Origin: Sulfurovum sp. UBA4779
GTDB taxonomy: Bacteria > Campylobacterota > Campylobacteria > Campylobacterales > Sulfurovaceae
Direction of reading: 5' to 3'
NCBI GenBank assembly: GCA_002403155.1
Contig: DHHF01000011.1
Coordinates: 37,961 to 101,960 of the forward strand
DNA: 64,000 nt
In this document: piece by piece, positions 24,607-33,132 of the stretch
Position numbering within the stretch: position 1 is the stretch's first letter
How the letters are laid out: the number at the start of each line of letters is the position of its first letter
The notes under the pieces: generated by a model
What the model saw: the letters and a program-made list of their open reading frames with translations, nothing else
The model's database searches: none
What the model was told of the DNA's origin: nothing
Translations under genes and position numbers: made by a program

Positions 24607-25914
24607 TTATGCATTGGTGACTCTTTCGCCGTGGATGCTTTCATCCAAGCCGATCTCTTCTGTTTGGGCATCGACACGCGCTCCGCCGGTGACCGCTGAA
24701 GCAATTAAATAAACAATGACGGTACCCGCAAGGGTGAAACAGCCTACTATAACCACCGATTCAAACTGCACAAAGAGCTGGCCGATCCTGTCGCCGCTCT
24801 CTTTAAGCGGGCCGTCCCACAAGAGGCCTTTGTCATCCAAAGCAAGAAGTCCCGTTGCGACAGCGCCCCATAGGCCGGCAAGAAAGTGGATACCAAAAGC
24901 ATCAAGACTGTCGTCATAGCCGAGTTTTTTCTTTAGCGATACTACGCCGAAGAATCCGACGGCTGCTCCTATGATACCGATAAGAAATGCGCTGCCTGCA
25001 TTGACAAAACCGGCAGCCGGAGTGATGGCCACAAGGCCTGAAACGATACCTGATGCAATGCCAAGCAAAGTCGGTTTTTTGAACGTCATCCATTCAAGCA
25101 GCATCCAGACAACGCCTGCAGCCGCTGCAGCAACGGTGGTAGTCAAGAATGCCAAACCGGCGATGGCGTTTGCGCCGAATGCAGATCCGCCGTTAAATCC
25201 ATACCATCCAAACCAGAGCAGCGCAGCCCCTGTAGAGGTTAAAAGAATGCTATAGGGTTTCATCGGCGTTTTCGGATATCCAGCACGTTTGCCAACCAAG
25301 AGCGCAAGAACAAGTCCGGCCAAACCGCCGTTCATGTGCACAACCGTACCGCCTGCAAAATCAAGGGCACCGGCATCAAAAAGCAATGCACCCTTTCCGC
25401 CCCATACCATATGCGCAATAGGCGCATAGACAATCAGCCCCCAAAGGGCCACAAAGACCAGCCATGAAGAGAATTTCATACGGCCGATCACCGATCCTGA
25501 TGCGATTGCAACCGTGATAGCTGCAAATGTTCCTTGAAATATGACAAATACATATTTAGGGTATGTACCGCTCAAATCAGTCCACTTGATACCGTCAAGC
25601 ATCACGTTGCCAAAACCGCCCATGACATTTTGGAGCAATGCGCTTTCGTTGGCGCCAAATGCGATGGAATATCCCGCAGCGACCCAAACGATCATAGCCA
25701 CTACGAATGCACCCATAACCATTGCAAACGTGTTGAGTGTGTTTTTGCTTCTTGTCATGCCGCTGTAAAACAGAGCCAAACCTGCAGGCGTCATGAGAAG
25801 AACAAGTGCTGTAGAGATCATCATCCATGCGGTATCTCCGGAATTTAATGTCTCTTCCGCATTTGCAGCGATAGGTAAAAATGTTGCCAAAACAGAGAAA
25901 TATTTGAATCTCAT
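24607..25914 (-). CDS. amt: Ammonium transporter, Amt family, long form
   Basis: A 435-residue Amt with an N-terminal signal peptide (MRFKYFSVLATFLPIAANA), as in AmtB-type trimers. Conserved regions include LALFYSGMTRSKN, the first pore histidine in GGTVVHMNGGLAGLVLA near residue 193, WFGWYGFNGGSAFG, and the second in DAFGIHFLAGLWGAVA near 340. The C-terminal tail has the regulatory motif GLDESIHGE. It is the first transport gene of the amt-PII-amt-PII series and has a perfect palindrome upstream. Confidence 0.95.
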   Translation of the reverse strand: MRFKYFSVLATFLPIAANAEETLNSGDTAWMMISTALVLLMTPAGLALFYSGMTRSKNTLNTFAMVMGAFVVAMIVWVAAGYSIAFGANESALLQNVMGGFGNVMLDGIKWTDLSGTYPKYVFVIFQGTFAAITVAIASGSVIGRMKFSSWLVFVALWGLIVYAPIAHMVWGGKGALLFDAGALDFAGGTVVHMNGGLAGLVLALLVGKRAGYPKTPMKPYSILLTSTGAALLWFGWYGFNGGSAFGANAIAGLAFLTTTVAAAAAGVVWMLLEWMTFKKPTLLGIASGIVSGLVAITPAAGFVNAGSAFLIGIIGAAVGFFGVVSLKKKLGYDDSLDAFGIHFLAGLWGAVATGLLALDDKGLLWDGPLKESGDRIGQLFVQFESVVIVGCFTLAGTVIVYLIASAVTGGARVDAQTEEIGLDESIHGERVTNA

Positions 25915-25978
25915 GTGTTATCCTTTGAAGTGTTTTACTTCATCATGATAGCATAGGCATAAGATATTTTTGTGCAGG

Positions 25979-26001
25979 TATTGATTAATTTTTAATCAAT
26001 A
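25979..26001. promoter_or_regulatory. Perfect palindrome upstream of the long amt gene
   Basis: Two 10-base arms, TATTGATTAA and TTAATCAATA, flank a TTT centre. It lies about 75 bases before the amt start and about 50 bases before a likely transcription start (-10 candidate TATCAT at 25945-25950, minus strand). The position suits an activator. The spacing between TTGAT and ATCAA is 9, not the 4 of an FNR box, so it is not a standard FNR site. Confidence 0.6.
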
Positions 26002-26049
26002 TGTGATTAAATTTTAATTAAACGGTAATGTCAAGGGACAAAAAGCAGG

Positions 26050-26751
26050 CTATTGAATGAGGGGTATGTCAAGTCTGATACTGTGTTCTTTAAAAGAATA
26101 TGCGATATGGGTAGTGTCGATAAGGGCAATGATCTCTTCATCTGTATCGCTACAGCGGGTGTCTGCATCTATTTTTAGCTGCACGATAGGCTCTTTTTTG
26201 TTGCCTATGACGATATGTTCGCCGATTAAAAGTTTCAGTTCGATAAAAACGGAATGTGAGTGCACAAAAGTATCCAGTATTTTTCTTAGAAGTTTTGAAA
26301 AACTGTTTTGGTCTATTTTGAAAGAAGGGATCTCTTGATCGGTCAGCAATTCAAGACGGTTGTTGTTTTTTATTTTAAACAGCGCGATATTGGCTTCAAG
26401 CAAAATATTGATATCGGTAGCCATCAATTTTTCTTTTTGAAGGGGAATATTTTGTTTAATGCGCGGTTTGTTATAAAGCCGTATGGCAATCTGCTCTTCG
26501 TTTTCATATCCTACGGTGACCGCATAAAAACTAAATGCATCAAAATTCAAGTCAATTGCCGTGGTCTTATATCCGAAACTTTGAGGCGCGTATAAAAGCG
26601 CAATGTTGTAGATTTCTTTGGGAGTTGCATGTCCAAACAGCAATTCTGCGGCATTATTGAGATAGAGAATTTTGCCATGATTGTTAAACAGAACAAAAGG
26701 GCTATTGTCCCACTCGACAAAAGCTTTAAAATCAATCGATGCGGTATTCAT
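26050..26751 (-). CDS. PAS protein with degenerate NtrB-like kinase region
   Basis: A 233-residue protein. Residues 8-75 look like a PAS domain (FVEWDNSPFVLFNNHGKILY, then AAELLFGHATPKEIY). The C-terminal half has the outline of a histidine-kinase ATPase domain: IDQNSFSKLLRKILDTF in the place of an N-box, then strands ending RLDIPLIQ. There is no H-box histidine and no G-boxes, so it cannot be an ordinary kinase. It overlaps the NtrC-like gene by 20 bases and lies upstream of the amt genes. I infer an atrophied NtrB that senses or binds something without phosphorylating. Confidence 0.65.
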   Translation of the reverse strand: MNTASIDFKAFVEWDNSPFVLFNNHGKILYLNNAAELLFGHATPKEIYNIALLYAPQSFGYKTTAIDLNFDAFSFYAVTVGYENEEQIAIRLYNKPRIKQNIPLQKEKLMATDINILLEANIALFKIKNNNRLELLTDQEIPSFKIDQNSFSKLLRKILDTFVHSHSVFIELKLLIGEHIVIGNKKEPIVQLKIDADTRCSDTDEEIIALIDTTHIAYSFKEHSIRLDIPLIQ

Positions 26752-27466
26752 ATATCTTTTTCCTTAAGGTATTTCTGTTGATACCTAAAACTTGCGAAAG
26801 CTGAAGTTGTGATCCGAATTTTTGCAATCCTGCCTTAATAAGAGGTTTTTCATAAAGTGCAAGATACTCTTTGTAGGCATTGTTTCCTTGCAGATGTTCT
26901 AAAAGGTAAGCATACAACACCTTTTCAATTTCTTCGGATTTCATACTGTGATAGACTACCTGTTCATAAATAGATTTTTTAAGGCTTTGGGCATTAGAGG
27001 TAAGATCCATGGCAAGCGCATCAAGCTTCAGCGAATCTTCTTTGGCCGTAAGCGTAGTGCAGGCTTCATGAAAAAAAAGAGATTTTAAATAATAGGCATC
27101 TTCGATCCTGTCTTTGAGAGGAGGCATCGTATAGATAAATGCAAAAAGTTTGTCGATGATTTGTTGATTTCCTATGTGATTTGCTGTGGCGATAATACGT
27201 TTATTGTCAAACTTAAGCCCGTTTTGATGCGTTAGTTTTTCAAAATCCGTGATAATCAGTTCATTGTGGTCTTCGAGCGCTCTTTTTACTTCTTTGAGGT
27301 TGCTTCCGGAAACAACCGGCGTATCGGGAAAAAGAGTGCGGACCAATGTTTTTTTTCCTGTATGCGCTTCGCCCAGGATAATAGAAGAAACAAAAAGCGT
27401 CTTTGTAAGGCTAAGCCCTTTGATGATATTTTGAACTTGTTCAGATTTGGTATAAAATTGTTCCAT
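26732..27466 (-). CDS. Degenerate NtrC-like regulator with Fis-type helix-turn-helix
   Basis: A 244-residue protein derived from a sigma54 activator. It keeps a Walker A-like loop (ILGEAHTGKKTLVRTLF, residues 30-46), a Walker B-like strand (NELIITDFEKL) and the conserved PPLKDRIEDAYYL. The AAA+ core is only about half the normal size, lacks the GAFTGA loop that contacts sigma54, and there is no receiver domain. The C-terminal Fis-type HTH is intact (LSQVLGINRNTLRKKIYEY). It probably binds DNA without activating sigma54 polymerase. Its place at the head of the amt-PII block suggests nitrogen control. Confidence 0.7.
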   Translation of the reverse strand: MEQFYTKSEQVQNIIKGLSLTKTLFVSSIILGEAHTGKKTLVRTLFPDTPVVSGSNLKEVKRALEDHNELIITDFEKLTHQNGLKFDNKRIIATANHIGNQQIIDKLFAFIYTMPPLKDRIEDAYYLKSLFFHEACTTLTAKEDSLKLDALAMDLTSNAQSLKKSIYEQVVYHSMKSEEIEKVLYAYLLEHLQGNNAYKEYLALYEKPLIKAGLQKFGSQLQLSQVLGINRNTLRKKIYEYRID

Positions 27467-27565
27467 TATTTTCTTTTTGTTGTTTAATTATTAATCATAT
27501 AGCAATTTAGCTAAAAGTATGTTAAAATTATTTCAGTATCGATTTAAACAAAGCAAAGGGATTTC

Positions 27566-28456
27566 ATCAAGACTTCATTTCAAACATTTCACCGGTTTTT
27601 TAATCATCTTTCTGTCGAGCAGGCATTGGAATATTTTTCGATTTTAGGCGGCATAGAAGAGAATGTTGCCTTGGATTATTTTGATGACATCTTTTCGATG
27701 GTACATGCCAACTTTGTAGAAAATTTTCATCTGTTTGAATCCCTTGTAAGGCCAAGCTATCTTTTGGAAAGTCCCTATAGGGAGATTTTGATAGCAGTTG
27801 CCAGAGGAGACGGCAAATTTTACAGTGTGCTAAGAAAAGCCAAAATAGGGGAAAGTGCAGGCGAAAAGATCATAGAAGAGTTGATCGCATTGGATATCCT
27901 CAGACTTGAAAAATCCAGAGAAAAACCGCTTCGCGAGTACTCGAAACATAAAATCAAGAAAGAATTAAGGGCTTACCGCGTACAAGACAAGCTTCGATTT
28001 GTGCAGCCTTTTATGCGTTTTTGGTTTGGGTTTGTAGAGCATTACAGGCAAGAACTTGTTTGCGGCAAAGGCGAACGTTTTATGGAAAATTTTCAAAACC
28101 ACTATGAGCGTTTGCGTTCTTTGGTGTATGAGCAGCTTTGCAATGCACTTTTAGTGCAGTATTGTGAAGCGCGCATACCGCTTAAAAGCAGCGGAAGCTA
28201 TTGGAACAGACATAGCGAATTTGATATATTGGCAGTAACGGGCGATGAAAAACTGATTCTTGGGGAGTGCAAATACAAAGACAGAAAGGTATGCAAAAGC
28301 GAACTGACCAAACTGAAAGCCAAAGCGCTTCAGTCGGGGTTGGATGTGGATACATATGCACTTTTTTCTAAAGATGGTTTTTCCAACGAGCTGATTCAGT
28401 ATAAGGATGAAAGATTGCTGTTGTTTGATCTGGATGATTTGAAACATTTGCTTTGA
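27566..28456 (+). CDS. Stand-alone DUF234 protein with PD-(D/E)XK nuclease-like motif
   Basis: The recognisable N-terminus (KTSFQTFHRFFNHLSVEQALEY, read in parts) begins well before the first standard start, a TTG at 27626. The frame is open back to 27548 with no ATG, GTG or TTG. An AAAGGG site at 27555-27560 sits five bases before an ATC codon at 27566, used here as a tentative start. The middle is helical and winged-helix-like. The C-terminal region carries HSEFDILA and LGECKYK, the D...ExK pattern of the DUF234 domain normally found behind an archaeal-type AAA ATPase. That ATPase is absent here. Function is unknown; nuclease activity is inference. Confidence 0.65.
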   Translation: MKTSFQTFHRFFNHLSVEQALEYFSILGGIEENVALDYFDDIFSMVHANFVENFHLFESLVRPSYLLESPYREILIAVARGDGKFYSVLRKAKIGESAGEKIIEELIALDILRLEKSREKPLREYSKHKIKKELRAYRVQDKLRFVQPFMRFWFGFVEHYRQELVCGKGERFMENFQNHYERLRSLVYEQLCNALLVQYCEARIPLKSSGSYWNRHSEFDILAVTGDEKLILGECKYKDRKVCKSELTKLKAKALQSGLDVDTYALFSKDGFSNELIQYKDERLLLFDLDDLKHLL

Positions 28457-28470
28457 TGGGTATGGTTTGT

Positions 28471-29433
28471 CTACCGCTTTGTGTTTTCAATATTTTTTCT
28501 GTGCTCTGTAAATGTTTCTGTAAAATCATGAGTGCCTTGCGCATTTTTCATAAAATAAAGATAGTCCGTTTGCGCCGGTTTGATGGCGGCTTTGATAGCC
28601 TCTATGCTCACCGCGCCGATAGGGGAATCGGGCAAGCCTTTGTATTTGTAGGTATTAAAAGAGGTTTCATCGCTGCGGATGCGTTCGGGGGTAACTTTCA
28701 TGTGTGAAAATTCTCCATAGTTGAGCGTTCCGTCCATTTGCAGCCGCATTCCTTTTTTGATCCGATTGCGGATCACGGATGAGACAAGCGGCATCTCTTC
28801 ATTGTTTGCAGCTTCTTTTTGAATGATCGATGCAACGGTTAGTATCTGTTTCCATTGTTTTTTGTCATAATCGCCATAAATTTTTTCTGAAAACATTTTA
28901 TATTTTTTTTCAGATTCTCTGACAAGAAATTCCATCAGCTGCTTCTCTTTGATACCTAAGGGAACATGATAGGTGTCTGCATAAATTCCGGCTTCAGGAT
29001 AGCTTGAAAATTCATGATAGTACTTAAAAAGCGCTTCTTTGTTTAAATGAAGTTTTTCGGCCAAATCATGGAAAAAAATAGCGCTGGTTTCTCCCGGGAT
29101 CAGCGTAATTTTTTCGATGCGTGCTTTTGCACTGGTGAGTTTGTATAAAAAATCAATACGGTTAAGACGGGTACTGCCCACATAAATCCATCCGCTTTGA
29201 GGTTTGCCCAGAGCGGCTAGGATATATTTGTCTATCGGAGTGAGCGCGTAGCCTTTTTTAGTCAGCTGTGATATAATATGATCAATAGAGCCTTGCGGCA
29301 CAAAAAGCGTTTGTGCCGATTGGATGGGCAGCGTAGTATAAAAGGCAAAAGAGATGATCAAAAGCAGTACTATAGATTCTGTCCATGCTATCCATGCAGC
29401 AGTACGGAATAGTTTGATTCTTTTGATTGTCAT
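28471..29433 (-). CDS. mltG: Endolytic murein transglycosylase MltG (YceG family)
   Basis: Inner-membrane lytic transglycosylase thought to end nascent glycan strands. The membrane anchor is at residues 10-32 (AAWIAWTESIVLLLIISFA), followed by a LysM-like region. The catalytic domain has the conserved glutamate in ASIIQKEAANNEEM, then RIKKGMRLQMDGTLNYG and YKGLPDSPIGAVSIEAI. The 320 residues are normal. AAGGG lies eight bases before the ATG. Its ATG overlaps a possible ATG of the divergent AsmA-like gene (CATG at 29431-29434). Confidence 0.95.
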   Translation of the reverse strand: MTIKRIKLFRTAAWIAWTESIVLLLIISFAFYTTLPIQSAQTLFVPQGSIDHIISQLTKKGYALTPIDKYILAALGKPQSGWIYVGSTRLNRIDFLYKLTSAKARIEKITLIPGETSAIFFHDLAEKLHLNKEALFKYYHEFSSYPEAGIYADTYHVPLGIKEKQLMEFLVRESEKKYKMFSEKIYGDYDKKQWKQILTVASIIQKEAANNEEMPLVSSVIRNRIKKGMRLQMDGTLNYGEFSHMKVTPERIRSDETSFNTYKYKGLPDSPIGAVSIEAIKAAIKPAQTDYLYFMKNAQGTHDFTETFTEHRKNIENTKR

Positions 29434-31918
29434 GGCAACGGCCCTTTTTTTTTGGCTTCAATCCGGCATTCGGGTTGATGAACTGGCTTTTGGAGAATAC
29501 AAGGTCAAGAAATTATACATCAAACTCGATAAAAAAGTTACGCTGAAAGCCGAAGAGTTGATTGTGCCTCTAAGCAGAGAGAAACCTCCGTTGGAAAATA
29601 TCGATAAAAAACTAAACGATATCCGGTTTCTTTTTACTTTTTTTGAATATTTGGAGCTTGACAAAGTTCGTCTTGCAAACAATACGCTCAAGATCGCTTT
29701 TGCAAATGATATTCTTTATATTGCTACGGATGAGTATGAGATAGTCGGCAGTGTCTACAAAGAAGGATATCAGGTGATTGCGGATATCGCTTCGCTTTAT
29801 GTCAAAAAAAACCAGGCTTTTGTTGCAGGAAAGCTTATTTACGATTTTAAAAAAGACAGGATAAAAGCCAAGGGAAATTTTGATGCCTACCATATCAAAG
29901 GCGCATTTGCAGCAAGCAAAGAAGAGGACCGGCTGCAATTTTCTCTTCACAGCGATCCTTTCGGAGATCTTAAAACCTTCATTGATACGCTGACATTCAG
30001 CGAAGCGATTAAAAGCTGGATCGTTGAAAAAGTGGAAGCAAAAACGTACCAATTGCTTTCGTTGGAAGGAAAAGCAAAAATAGAAAAAAACGGCGGATTG
30101 AAGATAGATTTTGATGCGCTGAAGGGAGAAATGCTGTTTGGGGACGTAAAGGTTCACTACAAGCAGGAACTGCCTCCCGTAATCGCTGAAAGTTTTTTGC
30201 TGAGCTACAAAAAAGGCGCATTGCATTTTGATTTTAAAGAGCCTTTTTATGAGCAAAGAAGCTTGAAAGGAAGTACGGTAGATATTGTCCATTTGACCGA
30301 AAAAAAGCCAAAGGTGCTTCATTTGGACCTTCATTTAAATACCCCGTTTGACGGTGTGGTTCATCGCATACTTCAAGCCTATCATCTTCATATACCGATC
30401 ATGCAAAAAAGCGGAAATACAGAGGCAAGATTGCAGATGAGTATAAACCTTACGGAAAAAAAGCAGGATTTTATTTTGGATGCCGGGCTGCAAAAAGGAG
30501 AAGTTGAGGTTTCAAATCTTGTGCTGCCTGTTGAAAAAGGAAAAGTACACTATGAAAAAAACACGGTGACCCTCAAAGAGGTATACCTGAAAGATTCTTC
30601 GTACGAAGGAAGGATTGAGGGAAAAATCAAACCTAAAGAACAAACAGCTTCCCTTAAATTTGATGCCAAGCAGATCAAAATAGGCAAAGACAAAGAGCCT
30701 TTTTTGGTCATCAAAAAAAAGTCATTGCCCCTTGAGCTTGAGTTTGGCGATCAACCAAAAGCCAATATCCCAACATTGGGAATAACAATTCAAAGGCGTA
30801 CAAAAAATACGCTGATCACGTTGAAGGATCTTAAAAAGATTAAACCGTTTGTTACGGACAAACGCCTCATTGAGCAGGGCGGGAGTATGGAAATTTGGAG
30901 CGAGGATTTTAAAAATTTTCAATTTAAAGGGGTGCTGCTCAGAGAGGGCTGCTTTTTTTATGACAAAGAGAATGTATGTCATGTAAGGGTACCGTGCAGC
31001 GGACAGATAGGAAAAGGCGGGATGGATTTTTACGCATTTGATAAGCGCCTGCATTGGGATTTGGACACTTCTCGCATCCATTTATCAAATCTCAATGTTG
31101 ATCTTGAAAAATTTTTAAACGCCAATCGTCAACAAGGCAAAGAGATGACGAAAAAAATGGTCATTTTGGGCAAGCAGAGCAATTTTAGATACGGAAAATA
31201 TACCCTGGTGATGGACAATTACGATATCGAAGTAATGCCTAACGGTATGATCAAAGCAACCGGAAGTTCGAATGGCGATATCATAAAATTTCATAAAAAA
31301 GGAAAAGAGATTGTTTTGCAGGCTTTGCGGATCAAAGATCGGGTACTTCATCCGCTGATCCATTTTGACGGCCTAAAGGAAGGGAGATATACTTTAAAGC
31401 AATGGGGTGATTCTGATAAAGAAATGAAAGGGCAGATGATCATCGAAGGAGGGGTCCTGGGTGATTTTAAAGCCTACAATAATGTTTTGGCTTTTTTGAA
31501 TACTGTTCCTGCGTTGGCAACACTCAATAAACCGGGTTTTTCAAAAAAAGGCTTTCTGATTGAAAAAGGCATTATCGAGTATCGCGTCATAGGCGATATA
31601 ATCATTTTTGATTCTATCTTGATCCAGGGCAAATCTGCAACAATCGCCGGAAAAGGATCGGTCAATATAAAACAAAAAACCATCCGCATAGATCTTGCGA
31701 TCCAGACAGCCAGAGAACTTGGAAAATTTCTCGGCAGCGTTCCGATATTGGGCTATATTATGATGGGCAAAGACAAAAGCATGACAGTAGGTTTAAAAAT
31801 TTTAGGAACCCTTGATGAGCCAGAGATACGCACAACCGCGGCAAAAGATATTCTTATGATGCCTATCGATTTTGTGACCCGTATGATCAACATCCCGGAG
31901 ATCATGCTGGAAGAGTAG
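29414..31918 (+). CDS. AsmA-like envelope protein (DUF3971/YhdP type)
   Basis: A large protein of about 830 residues with one N-terminal membrane helix and a long repetitive beta-rich body (for example GSVNIKQKTIRIDLAIQ near the end). It ends with the AsmA C-terminal pattern TARELGKFLGSVPILGYI, as in YhdP/TamB-like phospholipid-transport proteins. The start is uncertain: TTG at 29414 keeps the full membrane helix, while ATG at 29432 trims it and shares bases with the mltG ATG. Either way the promoter and 5' end lie inside mltG on the opposite strand. It probably bridges inner and outer membranes; the exact cargo is inference. Confidence 0.75.
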   Translation: MILLIVMATALFFWLQSGIRVDELAFGEYKVKKLYIKLDKKVTLKAEELIVPLSREKPPLENIDKKLNDIRFLFTFFEYLELDKVRLANNTLKIAFANDILYIATDEYEIVGSVYKEGYQVIADIASLYVKKNQAFVAGKLIYDFKKDRIKAKGNFDAYHIKGAFAASKEEDRLQFSLHSDPFGDLKTFIDTLTFSEAIKSWIVEKVEAKTYQLLSLEGKAKIEKNGGLKIDFDALKGEMLFGDVKVHYKQELPPVIAESFLLSYKKGALHFDFKEPFYEQRSLKGSTVDIVHLTEKKPKVLHLDLHLNTPFDGVVHRILQAYHLHIPIMQKSGNTEARLQMSINLTEKKQDFILDAGLQKGEVEVSNLVLPVEKGKVHYEKNTVTLKEVYLKDSSYEGRIEGKIKPKEQTASLKFDAKQIKIGKDKEPFLVIKKKSLPLELEFGDQPKANIPTLGITIQRRTKNTLITLKDLKKIKPFVTDKRLIEQGGSMEIWSEDFKNFQFKGVLLREGCFFYDKENVCHVRVPCSGQIGKGGMDFYAFDKRLHWDLDTSRIHLSNLNVDLEKFLNANRQQGKEMTKKMVILGKQSNFRYGKYTLVMDNYDIEVMPNGMIKATGSSNGDIIKFHKKGKEIVLQALRIKDRVLHPLIHFDGLKEGRYTLKQWGDSDKEMKGQMIIEGGVLGDFKAYNNVLAFLNTVPALATLNKPGFSKKGFLIEKGIIEYRVIGDIIIFDSILIQGKSATIAGKGSVNIKQKTIRIDLAIQTARELGKFLGSVPILGYIMMGKDKSMTVGLKILGTLDEPEIRTTAAKDILMMPIDFVTRMINIPEIMLEE

Positions 31919-31920
31919 TG

Positions 31921-33132
31921 TTACTCGTTTCTGAGCACCGTCAATGGGTTGGTTTGCGAAGCTTTTTTTGCAGGGTAAAGAGAAGAGAGCAAAATAATAA
32001 CGGCAGTGCCCAGCAAAATCAAGCCAAAATCGCTTAAAGCCAGGTCAACAGGGAGCCTTCTGGTGCCGTACACATCCTCGGGCATCGCGATAATGTCAAA
32101 GGTGGTAAGAATCCAAATGCCAAATCCGCCCAGCAATGTGCCGGCAATAATGCCTGCACTCCCGATGATGATCCCCAGCCTAAAAAAGATAGCGCGTATC
32201 TCTTTTTTGGTTGCTCCCAGAGTGCGCATCAGGGCAATTTCGCTGCGTCGGCTCATCACCGTCATCAAAAGCGAAGAGATGATATTTAAAGAGGCAACAA
32301 GGATAATCAGCAGCAGTACCAAGAAAAGTGCTTTTTTCTCCATGGCCATTGCTGCAAAAAAATTGCCGTTTTGTTCCCACCATCCTTCGATGACAACGTT
32401 GCTTGGCAGAACTTCTTTAATTTTTTCTATCTCTTTGAGCGGGTTTTCCGTAAAGAGATGCAAGCCGTCATAGAACCCCTTTTCTCTATCAAGGAGTGCT
32501 TCAAAAGCTTCCAGGGTGGTATAGATAATCGCCTTATCATAGGCTTTGAGCCCCGAATCAAAAACCCCATCCACTTCGAAACGTTTCTGCAGCGGCATTG
32601 TGGCGAAACCGGCAGCTTGCTGCTCTGAAAAATAGAGAGTGACCTTTTCGCCTTTGGGTGCATTCATTTCAAAGGAGAGTGCATCTCCCATTACTACTCT
32701 AAAGGGGCTTGTGCCTTCTCCTTCTGCCTCGGCAAAAACCGGATTGAGGGTGCGCTCTTGCTGATAATCTACACCATACAAAAGGCTTCCTTGCACCATA
32801 CCTTCGTTTTTGGTGATTACCTGGGTGGTGTAGTAGGGGCTGAATTTAAGGTGAGGAAATTGTTGTTTGAGCGTTTGGATGAGTTTATCATCAACACTTT
32901 TTTCCTCAAGAGGAAGTATCGTAAGAGGGTAGTTCATGACAAAAAGACGTTTGGTAAACTCTTTTTGTGTTCCATTCATGATCCCCATGGCGATCATCAG
33001 TACCATCACGCCGGCTGTAATTCCCAAAAAAGCAAGCATGGCAGAGATGAAAATAAAAGGATTCTCTTTATCGTATTTTAGATAATGCCTGATAATGCTA
33101 CGGATAAAAAGTCCGTTGGATGCAATGGCCAT
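31921..33132 (-). CDS. lolC: LolC/LolE-family lipoprotein-releasing permease
   Basis: A 403-residue ABC permease with the MacB/FtsX layout: TM1 near residues 22-45 (FIFISAMLAFLGITAGVMVL), a large periplasmic domain (about 50-260), then three TM segments (near 275, 320 and 370). It works with LolD ATPase and LolA to move lipoproteins to the outer membrane. The start is taken at the ATG overlapping the secA stop (TAATG); a longer frame extends 25 residues into secA but is less plausible. No second permease is adjacent, so it may act as a homodimer (LolF type). LolA lies just beyond secA. Confidence 0.88.
   Translation of the reverse strand: MAIASNGLFIRSIIRHYLKYDKENPFIFISAMLAFLGITAGVMVLMIAMGIMNGTQKEFTKRLFVMNYPLTILPLEEKSVDDKLIQTLKQQFPHLKFSPYYTTQVITKNEGMVQGSLLYGVDYQQERTLNPVFAEAEGEGTSPFRVVMGDALSFEMNAPKGEKVTLYFSEQQAAGFATMPLQKRFEVDGVFDSGLKAYDKAIIYTTLEAFEALLDREKGFYDGLHLFTENPLKEIEKIKEVLPSNVVIEGWWEQNGNFFAAMAMEKKALFLVLLLIILVASLNIISSLLMTVMSRRSEIALMRTLGATKKEIRAIFFRLGIIIGSAGIIAGTLLGGFGIWILTTFDIIAMPEDVYGTRRLPVDLALSDFGLILLGTAVIILLSSLYPAKKASQTNPLTVLRNE

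Noticed and set aside
25979..26001. FNR box before the amt gene
   Set aside because: TTGAT and ATCAA are separated by 9 bases, while FNR/CRP sites need 4-6.
25930..26040. Sigma54 promoter for the amt-PII genes
   Set aside because: No GG-N10-GC pair with flanking consensus was found on the minus strand, in line with the missing GAFTGA loop in the nearby regulator.
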